From positions 1 to 44,393 of the forward strand of contig CAZEFW010000067.1 of the NCBI GenBank assembly GCA_964511535.1: a stretch of DNA of 44,393 nucleotides, in the 5' to 3' direction. The position numbers and the translations under genes were made by a program. Source of the stretch: CAZCFB01 sp964511535. GTDB lineage: Bacteria; Myxococcota_A; Polyangia; GCA-2747355; CAZCFB01. Shown piece after piece: positions 19,101 through 25,772 of this stretch. How positions within the stretch are numbered: position 1 is the stretch's first letter; each line of letters starts with the position of its first letter. The notes beneath the pieces are model-generated. The model was not told the DNA's origin. It worked only from the letters and a program-made list of their open reading frames with translations, and did not search any database.

Positions 19101-20638
19101 TGGCCCTGGCCGAGGGGCTGGAGCACCGGGACCTGCTGCACCGCGCCCTGCGCCATCTGCAGCGCACCGGGCGGCCGGAGCAGAGCCTCGAGGTGGTGGA
19201 GGGGTTGCTGCCCACGGCCCAGGAGCCGGAGGAGCTGGCCACCCTGTGGCTGGCGCGCGGCGAGATCTACTCCACGCGGGAGGGTGAAGAGGAGACGGCC
19301 GTGGAGGCGTTCGACATGGCCCTGAGCTACGATCCCACGCGGCAGGAGGCGCGGGATGGCCTGACGCTGGTGCTGGAGCGGCAGCAGGACTGGGCGCAGC
19401 TGCTGCAGGTGCTCGAGGCGTCATGTGATGTGGGCGACGCGCCGACCCAGGCGCGGGCGCTGATGCGCATGGCGCTCATCAGCCGCGACCAGCTGGGCGA
19501 TCCGGACAAGGCGGAGGACTTCCTGCAGCGCTCGGTGGAGGTGCACCCGACGCGTGAGGCGCTGGAGGAGCTGGAGCAGGTGTTCAGCGAGGAGTCAGGG
19601 CGGCTGGAGGAGCGCCGCGATGTGCTCGGGCTGCTCACCGCCTTCGGCCCGCCGTGGTTCGACCGGTGCCTGGAGCTGTCCAAGATGCTGCTGGCCGAGG
19701 AGAAGCCGTGGGCCTGGTGCCTGCTTTCGCCGCTGCTGGGCGTGAGCCAGGTGGACAAGGACATCAAGGCGGTGATCCAGGCCATGCGCAAGGAGTACGA
19801 GCGCCCGCCAATCCTGTGCGCGAACCGCGACGACCTGGGGATGCTGCGGCACCCCGACGTGGACGAGGCGGTGGGCGCGGTGCTGGCCGAGCTGGGCGAG
19901 CAGGTGCGGCCGCTGGGCGGCCACAGCCTGGACTACACCGGCGACGGCAACGCCATCCCCATCGGGGAGGCCACCACCATGGGCAAGGCGTTCGCCCAGG
20001 TGGCCGAGGCCATGGGCGTCGAGGGGTGCAGCCTGTACCGTACCACCGGCATGGACTCCAGCGTGACCGTGGTCAACAGCGCGCCGGAGCCCTCGGTGGT
20101 CGTGCGGACAGACGTGATGCAGCAGCTGGTGCACGCGGAGGTGGGCTTCCTGTTCGCCTACGTGCTCGACCTGTCGCGGCCTGGCAACCGGGTGATGGCG
20201 GCCATGTCCGAGGAGGAGCGGGAGATGCTGCTGCCGGCGCTGTGGAAGGTGCTGGACTTTGCCGACCGCGCGCCCGAGGGCGCGGCCGAGTTGGTGGACA
20301 AGATCAGCGAAGAGGTGGGAGAGAGCCTCAAGGTGGAGTGGGCCGATAAGCTGTCGCACCTCAAGGACCAGGACCCGGTGGATGTGACCAACCGCTGGTG
20401 GAACGGCACCCGCGCCATGGCGCGCCGGGCCGGCCTGCTGGCTGGCGCAGACCTGCGCCAGGTCTTCCGCGTGCTGTCCCGCCTGGAGGACGACGTGCCG
20501 CGGCCGAGGGTCGTGGCGCGAATCGACGAGCTGGACAGCTATGTGGGTTCCAGCGACCTGCTGAAGGACCTCATCGCCTTCGCGGCATCGCCCAGCTTCG
20601 GCAAGCTGCTGGGCAACGCGAAGCCGGCGGGGGAATAG
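13199..20638 (+). CDS. giant TPR-repeat protein (2479 aa)
   Basis: A 2479-residue cytoplasmic protein without signal peptide or membrane helix. Residues 1 to about 290 are very acidic and low in complexity. From about residue 300 to 2140 it is a long array of helical TPR-like repeats of 34-45 residues, recognisable by recurring endings such as DPEHEASFAALGRLYETLGD, LNPEDRGVRSEL and VDPQHDDARAGL. The last 350 residues form a distinct domain (from RDDLGMLRHPDVDEA onward), which loosely recalls the C-terminal domain of other large myxobacterial TPR proteins; I see no HEXXH. It likely scaffolds a protein complex. The ATG at 13199 follows GGAGAGAGC. An acyl-CoA-binding protein gene follows 19 bases later, so the two are probably one operon. 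Function is unknown. Confidence 0.9.
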   Translation: MSDEKDPFGTNDESVDIDFDDDLDGWGEEDDEDAVEAQPEEHTDVVMSPGDPETGEASEQDQEDLLLVNPDGMFSGHKGATMEYQPHEDGDGASGAEYGADDDLTASGDDPVEVTPQPMVVLGPDGTPDDSAEAPEAEAFLPEDGGGGLMDMATSETHLPPPDTTDVPAVPSLDWEVGGDEDQTAGDDGDMADKEDSDFVMSGDDVQAVDDAPTEYSEPEEAEALDEPLPEEAEAAELLGEDYGEDFEDAFAADEGSDIPEAEPVGMDEDAPAEAPAVEEEVDDSQQRLDLSALEAPDEEKLPEGLLDWLEDLGAYRRESQRLARAGKWETLAAVTTFALHNAPYADRLTQVGLVQDLARIYRDRLSDQEHAEAAFRLVAQEEPANPEALSFLIEHYNARSEHRAIYDLYMAAVESTWDPNDRLTWTREAADLCLDRLEDASLAIAAWEHLWELGDAVEEAARELSRLYRRTGHWAELATFLEHQADSAEGAGRLVILRELAEVKLSGLRDPDGASGVLEQIVELSPQDVIATLQLARVYAQRQDWDGMETLGRESTLHEVAPEAALDLQHLVADSLWQAGKLDESVGFYDRILAVVPEDSIALACKQEYLTRTERYDELLNLLKDKVDAADDDDHRAELLAEAASLAEEKLGSPDQAAKLWERRITIDPEHEASFAALGRLYETLGDLSGEARALEGQLALARDTKGRIELMRSLGKHYAERMGDDDHAERFWKEILSLNPEDRGVRSELIELHRRRGNFEALNSGLVRQIWLTSDEERAVELCRTAAENLDDNFDDAARSVTAWRRILDFAPFDLGALTALKKLYAELERRPDLLAVMEQEVRALEPGEERVARAMDLASLWMEAEVPKAATAVYEVVLRWEPGNGEVLDRLLEIYVANDQLGKALGLLEWVGLREDGQEDRIKNLRRVLELLPDDDHGARFYLLRRILMVGGNDAEVVQELRDEAEAAELWGEVPAVLSLLAAQESDAEARLALQRELARVWEQKLEGPDQAYLTLQAAFISPEENGETLEEALRLARATERHEDVLALLDRMTTPEFDLEQRKAKIRQRAEIFEKDLQDGTRALRERWRLLALDPAEEREELDELERLAGDNDLWGPLDHMLAEMVDRADSDEERMDLLARRERIHREQLDARDSAFDLLVLQHRLSPTDAEVTQRLSADAEAADAWEWVLPLLEARALFQTGEEAALSLAVTADLYDEKLEDKDRAYHLSAAAFIQNPDDTDIAPRLEELAGEVDRYEGLADVFRLAAAFSNETDRTVGLLQRIANIYEEKLEQPERAIDIHTRLLYLKDDEEKSLEVMINWHRDRSEWRDLRDRMRQRISLFEGEEDRDETIPWLVEIAEISSEKLNDPEEALQAYGDIIEVDPQHDDARAGLEGLVQSISEPNLRLRWLAMQLKGAEEDKKADLRLEIAQIQEVELEDSDGAIATLRSMVGEQGPLGKGFDELVRMLRRSARWEELVEQLRDRAAMLEDGEEKAAALDEALGLAREHLSPEATDLWLTLYTEILRVKPMERDIRTDLARLLRRTGRLDDLCDQLKDNLANTINPSERISLRTELARILEHSLDRAWEARQSWSALLEEVPGDQGASLALAREALTRDDLGEYIRLRRLQAKQLPPAEGALVLCHLAEVADENEVVNDKMVELYREARQLDPNNVPAMEALKGIGRRLKNLRPAAALLPEEGERELSLEDRASRLRDLGDEALIEGKVDDAVSWYLRAVATNPDEAAYWDALAEAHTRAGSQQDAFRARRGGLQLLERTAPLTSENLVVEAEALYSLARAASAAGMADDEAYLVRRAYDLAPEYAPAALSMAKGLMSEGETERALVMLHSVLGPQTSELDETQRTDAHYCRGACLRKLGRTEDALSDIREVLSLQPLHPEALAAMGEMLADSGRAAAAIEIQIRALTTVEDPQDRAELYYHLGVLWEDGMDVLTEAGVCYELALAEGLEHRDLLHRALRHLQRTGRPEQSLEVVEGLLPTAQEPEELATLWLARGEIYSTREGEEETAVEAFDMALSYDPTRQEARDGLTLVLERQQDWAQLLQVLEASCDVGDAPTQARALMRMALISRDQLGDPDKAEDFLQRSVEVHPTREALEELEQVFSEESGRLEERRDVLGLLTAFGPPWFDRCLELSKMLLAEEKPWAWCLLSPLLGVSQVDKDIKAVIQAMRKEYERPPILCANRDDLGMLRHPDVDEAVGAVLAELGEQVRPLGGHSLDYTGDGNAIPIGEATTMGKAFAQVAEAMGVEGCSLYRTTGMDSSVTVVNSAPEPSVVVRTDVMQQLVHAEVGFLFAYVLDLSRPGNRVMAAMSEEEREMLLPALWKVLDFADRAPEGAAELVDKISEEVGESLKVEWADKLSHLKDQDPVDVTNRWWNGTRAMARRAGLLAGADLRQVFRVLSRLEDDVPRPRVVARIDELDSYVGSSDLLKDLIAFAASPSFGKLLGNAKPAGE

Positions 20639-20657
20639 GGGAATAAAGGAGAGACCC

Positions 20658-20924
20658 ATGGGCAAGACCGAGTTCGATGAGGCCGCGCGGAAGGTCAAGA
20701 CGCTGCCCAGCGCCCCTTCCAATGATGTGCTGTTGAAGCTCTACGCGCTGTACAAGCAGGGCAGCGCTGGCGATGTCACGGGCAAACGCCCCGGGCGGCT
20801 GGCGTTCCGGGACCGGGCCAAGTACGACGCCTGGGCCGGAAACCGGGGGATGAGCCAGGACGCCGCCCAGGACGCCTACGTCTCGCTGGTGGATGAGCTG
20901 CTGCGCAAGGCCGGGATCGCCTGA
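20658..20924 (+). CDS. acyl-CoA-binding protein (ACBP)
   Basis: An 88-residue protein that matches the ACBP family over its whole length. The ligand-binding residues are all present: Tyr29, Tyr32 and Lys33 in KLYALYKQGSAGD, Lys55 in AKYDAW, and Tyr74 in DAYVSLVDELL. ACBPs bind long-chain acyl-CoA in the cytoplasm, buffering and carrying it. The family is nearly universal in eukaryotes and patchy in bacteria. The ATG is preceded by AAGGAGAGACCC, a strong ribosome site. It follows the giant TPR gene at 19 bases, suggesting a shared mRNA, so a link between the TPR scaffold and lipid metabolism is possible but not shown. Confidence 0.93.
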   Translation: MGKTEFDEAARKVKTLPSAPSNDVLLKLYALYKQGSAGDVTGKRPGRLAFRDRAKYDAWAGNRGMSQDAAQDAYVSLVDELLRKAGIA

Positions 20925-20951
20925 TCCACGGCCCGGCCCTTCAGGCCGTAC

Positions 20952-20992
20952 GAAGCAAAAAGCCAGATGCAAAAATATTGAAGCAAAAAGCC
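20952..20992 (+). repeat. 13-bp direct repeat pair
   Basis: GAAGCAAAAAGCC occurs at 20952-20964 and again at 20980-20992, 28 bases apart, in an AT-rich stretch just after the acyl-CoA-binding protein gene. It could be a remnant of a duplication or a factor-binding site; nothing else identifies it. Confidence 0.8.
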
Positions 20993-21080
20993 GAGGTGCT
21001 GGCCTCGATCGGGGCCACCTCAGCGATTGGTCTCGTGGATAAGAGCGCGCGGACAGTGCAGGAACAAATAATAAGGAACT

Positions 21081-21153
21081 AGAAACAAGAAATGAAAAAT
21101 GCCCCCAAAGTCTGGGCCTTGCCACCATTTTTCATTTTCAACTTCTTGTTTCT
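21081..21153. repeat. AT-rich imperfect inverted repeat between convergent genes
   Basis: The left arm 21081-21101 (AGAAACAAGAAATGAAAAATG) is the reverse complement of 21126-21153, apart from an extra seven bases in the right arm. The loop is about 24 bases. It lies between the 3' ends of the acyl-CoA-binding protein gene and the TPR lipoprotein gene, and T-runs and A-runs flank it, so it may end transcription from both sides. Its AT content is unlike the surrounding genes. Confidence 0.6.
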
Positions 21154-21171
21154 TGTTTTTTGTTTTCCTTC

Positions 21172-22701
21172 TCAATCGAACGTTGTCTTCACCAGCCCGA
21201 ACGTGTCGCCCCACATGCTCGTCAGGTGCTTGGTCAGCAGTTGCTGAACCTGCTTGTAGGTCGGGTCCACCAGCCTGGCGCGCGTCAGGGCGTCGAGGCG
21301 GGCGGGCTCCTTGTCGCTCCCGGCCAGCTGGGCGGTGGCCTTTTCGCGCTGCAGCTTCCACAGCTCCTTGAGGGCGCCGTTGAGCAGGTTCTCCTCGGCG
21401 GTGACCAGCATGCTGGACAGGGAGGCGAGGGTCATGGGGTCGGAGGCGATGCGGGCGCAGCCGAGGCCGCCGCCGTAGGTGTCGCGGCCGGCCGAGGTGC
21501 CGTACAGGGCGCGGGAGGTGAGCTCGGCGCCGCCGCGGCTCAGGGTCAGGGCCGCGCTCACGGTGGCGCTACGCGACAGGGTGCGGCGCTCGTAGAAGAA
21601 GGTCTTGAACACCGGCTTGTTGATGTAGCGCGGGCAGCTGCTCACCTTTGACTCCAGCCGCCGGTAGTCGTCCCGCTGGCGCTCCAGGCGCCGCTCGGCG
21701 TCGCGGATGTTGCCGATGCAGCGGCTCACCTGCTGCTCCTGGGAGCAGCGCGCCGAGGCCGCCTCCACGGCGCGGCGGGCGGTCTCGAGGTCTCGCTTCT
21801 CCGAGTCGGCACGCCGCTTGAGCGAGGGACACTCCGGGTTCTCCTCCCGCCGGGTGCCCACCTGACACTGCGCGCTGTGGCGGCTGCGCGTCTCGCGTTG
21901 ATCCAGGTCGGGCTGCCGCACGGCCAGCGCCAGCACCAGGTCCGCCTTGCTCCGCACCTGGAAGATGGAGGGCAGCCGCCGCCGCAGGCCCCCGGTCCAG
22001 CGCCCTGCCCCGCCCCGCGCGGCGGTCACCGCCAGCCGCAGCGGGATGGCCAGCTGGCGGTACAGCGTCTCCCGTCGCCGACGCACCTCGTTCCACAGCC
22101 CGGTGTCCCGCGCCGAGAACGTGGCCGCCGCCGCGCAGTGCAGCAGGGCCAGGCCCCGGCGCCGCTTGCGGTCGGCCCGGTCCCGCGCCTTGATGTGCAG
22201 CGCCCGCAGCTCACCCCCGACCTGCTCGATGGTGCGCGCCACCGCCCGGTCCTTGACCAGCCCGTGCATGCGGTTGAGCGCCAGGTAATACCGATGCGGC
22301 TCGGTGCCCTTGCGCAGCGTCGGCTCCGCCTTGACGAACCGCGCCGACAGGTCCTGGCGGATGCTGTCCACCCGGGCGGCCGGCACGTCCACCTGGGGCA
22401 GCCGCGCCGACAGCTCCCAGGCCCGCACGAACTCCTTGGCCGGCGTCCTGTCCTTGGCGTCCACCAGGAAGTAGATCCTGTCGACGTAGATCTGCCGCAA
22501 CAACACCTTGGCCGACGAGAGGCGCAGGGTAACCTTCTCCTGCCCCGGGGCCAGGGCCAGCGAGCGCGTGTAGCTGGAGATGGCCTGCTCGTAGCGCCGC
22601 TCGGCCATGGCCCGGTCCCCCGCCGCGTTGAGCTGCCGCGCCTCGTAGGGCAGGCATGCGCCGAGCGCCAGGGCCAGCGCCAGGACCGCCAGGAGCCGCA
22701 T
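21172..22701 (-). CDS. TPR-containing lipoprotein with Cys-rich coiled coil
   Basis: A 509-residue predicted lipoprotein: the signal peptide ends in a lipobox (ALALGAC), so Cys16 would be lipidated and the protein anchored in the membrane facing the periplasm or outside. A TPR-like pair follows (AERRYEQAISSYTRSLALAPG). A highly charged middle region of roughly residues 285-365 should form a coiled coil and carries several cysteines. The C-terminal part includes RSATVSAALTLSRGGAEL, reminiscent of beta structure, and ends without a known domain. The ATG overlaps the stop of the PmbA-like gene by one base (TAATG), so it is translated from the same mRNA as tldD and its partner. Function unknown; the genetic coupling suggests a role tied to those proteins. 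Confidence 0.75.
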   Translation of the reverse strand: MRLLAVLALALALGACLPYEARQLNAAGDRAMAERRYEQAISSYTRSLALAPGQEKVTLRLSSAKVLLRQIYVDRIYFLVDAKDRTPAKEFVRAWELSARLPQVDVPAARVDSIRQDLSARFVKAEPTLRKGTEPHRYYLALNRMHGLVKDRAVARTIEQVGGELRALHIKARDRADRKRRRGLALLHCAAAATFSARDTGLWNEVRRRRETLYRQLAIPLRLAVTAARGGAGRWTGGLRRRLPSIFQVRSKADLVLALAVRQPDLDQRETRSRHSAQCQVGTRREENPECPSLKRRADSEKRDLETARRAVEAASARCSQEQQVSRCIGNIRDAERRLERQRDDYRRLESKVSSCPRYINKPVFKTFFYERRTLSRSATVSAALTLSRGGAELTSRALYGTSAGRDTYGGGLGCARIASDPMTLASLSSMLVTAEENLLNGALKELWKLQREKATAQLAGSDKEPARLDALTRARLVDPTYKQVQQLLTKHLTSMWGDTFGLVKTTFD

Positions 22702-24029
22702 TACTTGCCGGCCACCATCATCGGCTTGAACACCAGGCTCGGCGTCAGGTACGGGCTGTGCGGGTAGGGATCGCTGCCCAGGTCGGTCAGCCCGCTCCAG
22801 AACTTCAGGTGGTTGCCGGCGATGTTCATCGACGCGATGGGCTGCGCCCGCTTCCCCTTCTTGATCAGGAAGCCGAAGATGCCGTGGCTGAAGTCGCCGG
22901 TGGTGCTGTTGCTGTTGCCGCCGATGAAGCGCGTGACCAACACCGCCCGGTCCAGCGCGGCGCACAGGGCCGCCAGATCCTTCTTGCCGGTGGTGAAGAT
23001 CAGGTTGGAGGGTCCCCCGGATGTGGGCGCCTGCTTCAGCTTCTTGCCGTAGTACGTGTCGATGTAGTAGCCGCTCAGCTTGCCCGCCGCGACGATGTCG
23101 CGCTTCTTCGCGGTGATCCCCTCGTCGTCGAAGCGCTGGGAGCCCCATCCGGCCGAGAGCAGCGGATCGTCGGTGATGGAGAGCAGCGGCGAGGTGATCT
23201 GCTGGCCCAGCTTGCCCTCCATGCAGGAGCGCTTCTGATCCAGGGCGCGGCCGTACAGCGGCGACAGCAACCCCCGCAGCAGCCGAGAGACCGCCCGCGC
23301 CTCCACGATGATCGGCAGCTCGACAGACGCCACCTTCTCGGCGCCGATCTGCTCCAGCGTGCGCCGCGCAGCCTCGGCGGCGGTGACCTCCGGCTTTGCC
23401 ATCTGTGACCGCCGCCGGGCCTGGGCCTCTGCCCAGTCGCTGGGGCGCCGCCCCGACGGGTCCTTGGCGCTCACCGAGGCCCACTGGCCGTAATAGGTGG
23501 AGCGGTCACCGTCGGCGAAGCCGTTGGTGTGCACCTGCACCCACTGTCGCAGGGTGTCGGAGAAGCCGCCGCCCACGGAGATGACGCTGGCGCCGGTGTC
23601 CGCCCGCGCCTTGTCATGGATCGCCGCGGCGATGCTCTTGCGCCCGGCCATGGTCAGCCCGGCGTGATCGGCGTCGTAGATGCCGAGGCTCCCGGTGGAG
23701 CGCCCCTCGTAGAGCGCCGGCTCCGGCAGCGAGCGCAGCTTGTCCGGCATCAGCACCCGGGTCATCTCCACCGCGTCGTCGATGAACCGCCCCATGGCCT
23801 CCGGGACCAGGTCGCTGGTGTGGTGGCTGCCGTACCGGTCGTTGACGAACACCCGCAGCGACAGGGAGCGGCTCACCGAGGATTTGATCTCTTCCAGCTT
23901 GCCGTCGCGCACCACAACCTTGGTGGAGCGGCGCGAGCTCACGATGGCCCCCGCCTCCTTCGCACCGGCCTTCTTCGCCCGGGCGCAGGCGCGCTCGGCC
24001 ACTTCTCGCAGTTCCTTGTTCATGGCCAT
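22701..24029 (-). CDS. pmbA: TldE/PmbA-like protein
   Basis: A 442-residue member of the TldD/PmbA family, on the PmbA (TldE) side: there is no HEXXXH metal motif, and the family's N-terminal GAKEAGAIVSSRRSTKVVVRD and C-terminal GGNSNSTTGDFSHGIFGFLI blocks are present. In known systems TldE pairs with TldD to form a metalloprotease that trims modified peptides such as microcins and RiPP leaders, and TldE gives the structural half. This copy has no signal peptide, in contrast to the TldD encoded 12 bases upstream. The ATG at 24029 has GAGG at the right distance; an in-frame ATG two codons on is possible. It is the second gene of the three-gene minus-strand operon. Confidence 0.88.
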   Translation of the reverse strand: MAMNKELREVAERACARAKKAGAKEAGAIVSSRRSTKVVVRDGKLEEIKSSVSRSLSLRVFVNDRYGSHHTSDLVPEAMGRFIDDAVEMTRVLMPDKLRSLPEPALYEGRSTGSLGIYDADHAGLTMAGRKSIAAAIHDKARADTGASVISVGGGFSDTLRQWVQVHTNGFADGDRSTYYGQWASVSAKDPSGRRPSDWAEAQARRRSQMAKPEVTAAEAARRTLEQIGAEKVASVELPIIVEARAVSRLLRGLLSPLYGRALDQKRSCMEGKLGQQITSPLLSITDDPLLSAGWGSQRFDDEGITAKKRDIVAAGKLSGYYIDTYYGKKLKQAPTSGGPSNLIFTTGKKDLAALCAALDRAVLVTRFIGGNSNSTTGDFSHGIFGFLIKKGKRAQPIASMNIAGNHLKFWSGLTDLGSDPYPHSPYLTPSLVFKPMMVAGK

Positions 24030-24041
24030 GTCGTTACCTCG

Positions 24042-25619
24042 CTATGCCTTCTTGCCGGCGCCGCCGACGGTGATCGCAGAGATCTTCACGGTGGGCAGGC
24101 CCAGCCCCACCGGCACCCGCTGGCCCCGCTTGCCGCAGGTCCAGCCGCCGTCGTCCAGCTTGAAGTCGGTGCCCACCATCTCCACCCGCTCCAGCGACTT
24201 GGGCCCGTTGCCGATGATGTTGACGTCCTTGATGGGCCGGCTCAGCTTGCCGTCCTCGATGAGGAAGCCGTTCTTGACGTAGAAGGTGTAGTCGCCAGCG
24301 CCGATGTTCACCTCGCCGTTGGTGAAGTGCACCGCGTAGATCCCCTTCTTGACCGACTTGATGATCTCCTCCGGCGCGTGGGGGCCTGCGAGCATGTAGG
24401 TGTTGCGCATGCGCGGGATCACCATGTGACGGAACGACTGCCGCCGCCCGTTGCCCGTGGGCGCCACGCCCATCTCCTTGGCCGAGATCCGGTCGTGCAG
24501 GAACGTGCGCAGGATCCCCTTGTCCACCAGCAGGGTGCGGCGCGTGTCGTTGCCCTCGTCGTCCACGTTGATGGAGCCGCGCAGGTTCTTGTTGGTGCCG
24601 TCGTCCACGATGGTGACATGCTCCGGCGCCACCTTCTTGCCGATCATGTCGGTGAAGATGGTGGTCTTCTTGCGGGCGAAGTCGGCCTCCATGCCGTGGC
24701 CGATGGCCTCGTGCAGCAGGATGCCGGAGCTGCCCGGCCCCAACACCACCGGCAGCTCGCCCACCGGCCCGGGCACCGCCTCGAACAGCACCGTGGTGCG
24801 CTTCACGGTCTCGGCGGCCACCTGCTCCATGCGGGCGTCGGTCATGAACTCCAGCCCGGCGCGCCCGGCCAGGCCGTAGTAGTTCGACTCCCGCTTGCCC
24901 TTCTGCTCGGCCACGCAGGAGACGTAGCAGACCACCATGGGCTGGCGGTCCTCGTGCATCCGCCCCTCGGAGTCGAGCACCACCACCACGCTCTCTTCGT
25001 CGCGGTAGCTCAGGTTCACCTTGGCGATGCGCTTGTCCTTGGCCCCGACCTTGTCGTGGAGCTTCATCAGGAAGCCGACCTTGGTCTTGGTGCTCACCCC
25101 GGACCACGGGTGCTCCACCGGATAGTAGTCCGGCGAGCGCCCCACCTGGAACGCCTGGGGCACCTTGCCCGGAGTGCCGGACGCCACCGCCGCGGCCACC
25201 TCGGCGGCCTGGAGCATGGAGGCCAGATCCAGGCTCTCGGTGAACGCGTAGCCGGTCTCGATCCCCTTGACCACGCGCACGCCCACGCCGCGGTTGACCA
25301 CCGAGGTGGCGCGGTTGACGGCGTGGTCCTCCAGCCCAAGGTAGTTGATGCGATGGTTCTGGAAGAACAGGTCGCAGAAATCGCCCCCGCTGGACATGGC
25401 CCTGGCCATAACCTTGCGCGCGTCCCCGTCGCTGACGGCGAACTTGTCCAGGGGTGAGCCGCCCGCGGACGCGGCGGCGGTCACCTGCTTGGCGGTGGGC
25501 GGCCCCTTGGGCGGTGTGGGCTTGCACCCCACCACCAGCGCCCCCGCCGTGCCCGCGGCTGCCGCGGCTCCGACCCCCAGGAATTCGCGCCTGTCCATAC
25601 CATCTCTTTTGTGGCTCAT
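24042..25619 (-). CDS. tldD: TldD metalloprotease with Tat lipoprotein signal
   Basis: A 525-residue TldD. The zinc motif HEAIGH (His303, Glu304, His308) and the conserved C-terminal WTCGKRGQ cysteine are intact, so it should be active. TldD with TldE/PmbA cleaves unfolded or modified peptides. Unusually, the N-terminus MDRREFLGVG has twin arginines (10-11) and an Ala-rich hydrophobic core ending in VVGC (Cys32), so it looks like a Tat-exported lipoprotein rather than a cytosolic enzyme. The longest frame starts at 25646, but the ATG at 25619 is preceded by GGGAGATCGAG and gives a better signal peptide. It is the first gene of an operon with the PmbA-like and TPR lipoprotein genes. Confidence 0.92.
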   Translation of the reverse strand: MSHKRDGMDRREFLGVGAAAAAGTAGALVVGCKPTPPKGPPTAKQVTAAASAGGSPLDKFAVSDGDARKVMARAMSSGGDFCDLFFQNHRINYLGLEDHAVNRATSVVNRGVGVRVVKGIETGYAFTESLDLASMLQAAEVAAAVASGTPGKVPQAFQVGRSPDYYPVEHPWSGVSTKTKVGFLMKLHDKVGAKDKRIAKVNLSYRDEESVVVVLDSEGRMHEDRQPMVVCYVSCVAEQKGKRESNYYGLAGRAGLEFMTDARMEQVAAETVKRTTVLFEAVPGPVGELPVVLGPGSSGILLHEAIGHGMEADFARKKTTIFTDMIGKKVAPEHVTIVDDGTNKNLRGSINVDDEGNDTRRTLLVDKGILRTFLHDRISAKEMGVAPTGNGRRQSFRHMVIPRMRNTYMLAGPHAPEEIIKSVKKGIYAVHFTNGEVNIGAGDYTFYVKNGFLIEDGKLSRPIKDVNIIGNGPKSLERVEMVGTDFKLDDGGWTCGKRGQRVPVGLGLPTVKISAITVGGAGKKA

Positions 25620-25772
25620 CTCGATCTCCCAGTTGTTCCGTCGCACATCATAGCGGAGGCGGCCCCGGTCCGTCGACGGCCCACGTTGCCGGCGTTGCGT
25701 TTGTTGCTAGCCTGAGAGAGGGTACTTTCTGATCTAGATGTTGTTCACCGGTTGCTCGGACGAGGGGACCGC

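Noticed and set aside
13112..19156. A 2014-codon open frame antisense to the giant TPR gene
   Set aside because: It is a shadow of the strong G/C-ending codon bias of the sense gene. The translation is Leu/Arg/Gln/Val-rich low complexity with no domain, and there is no ribosome site or promoter.
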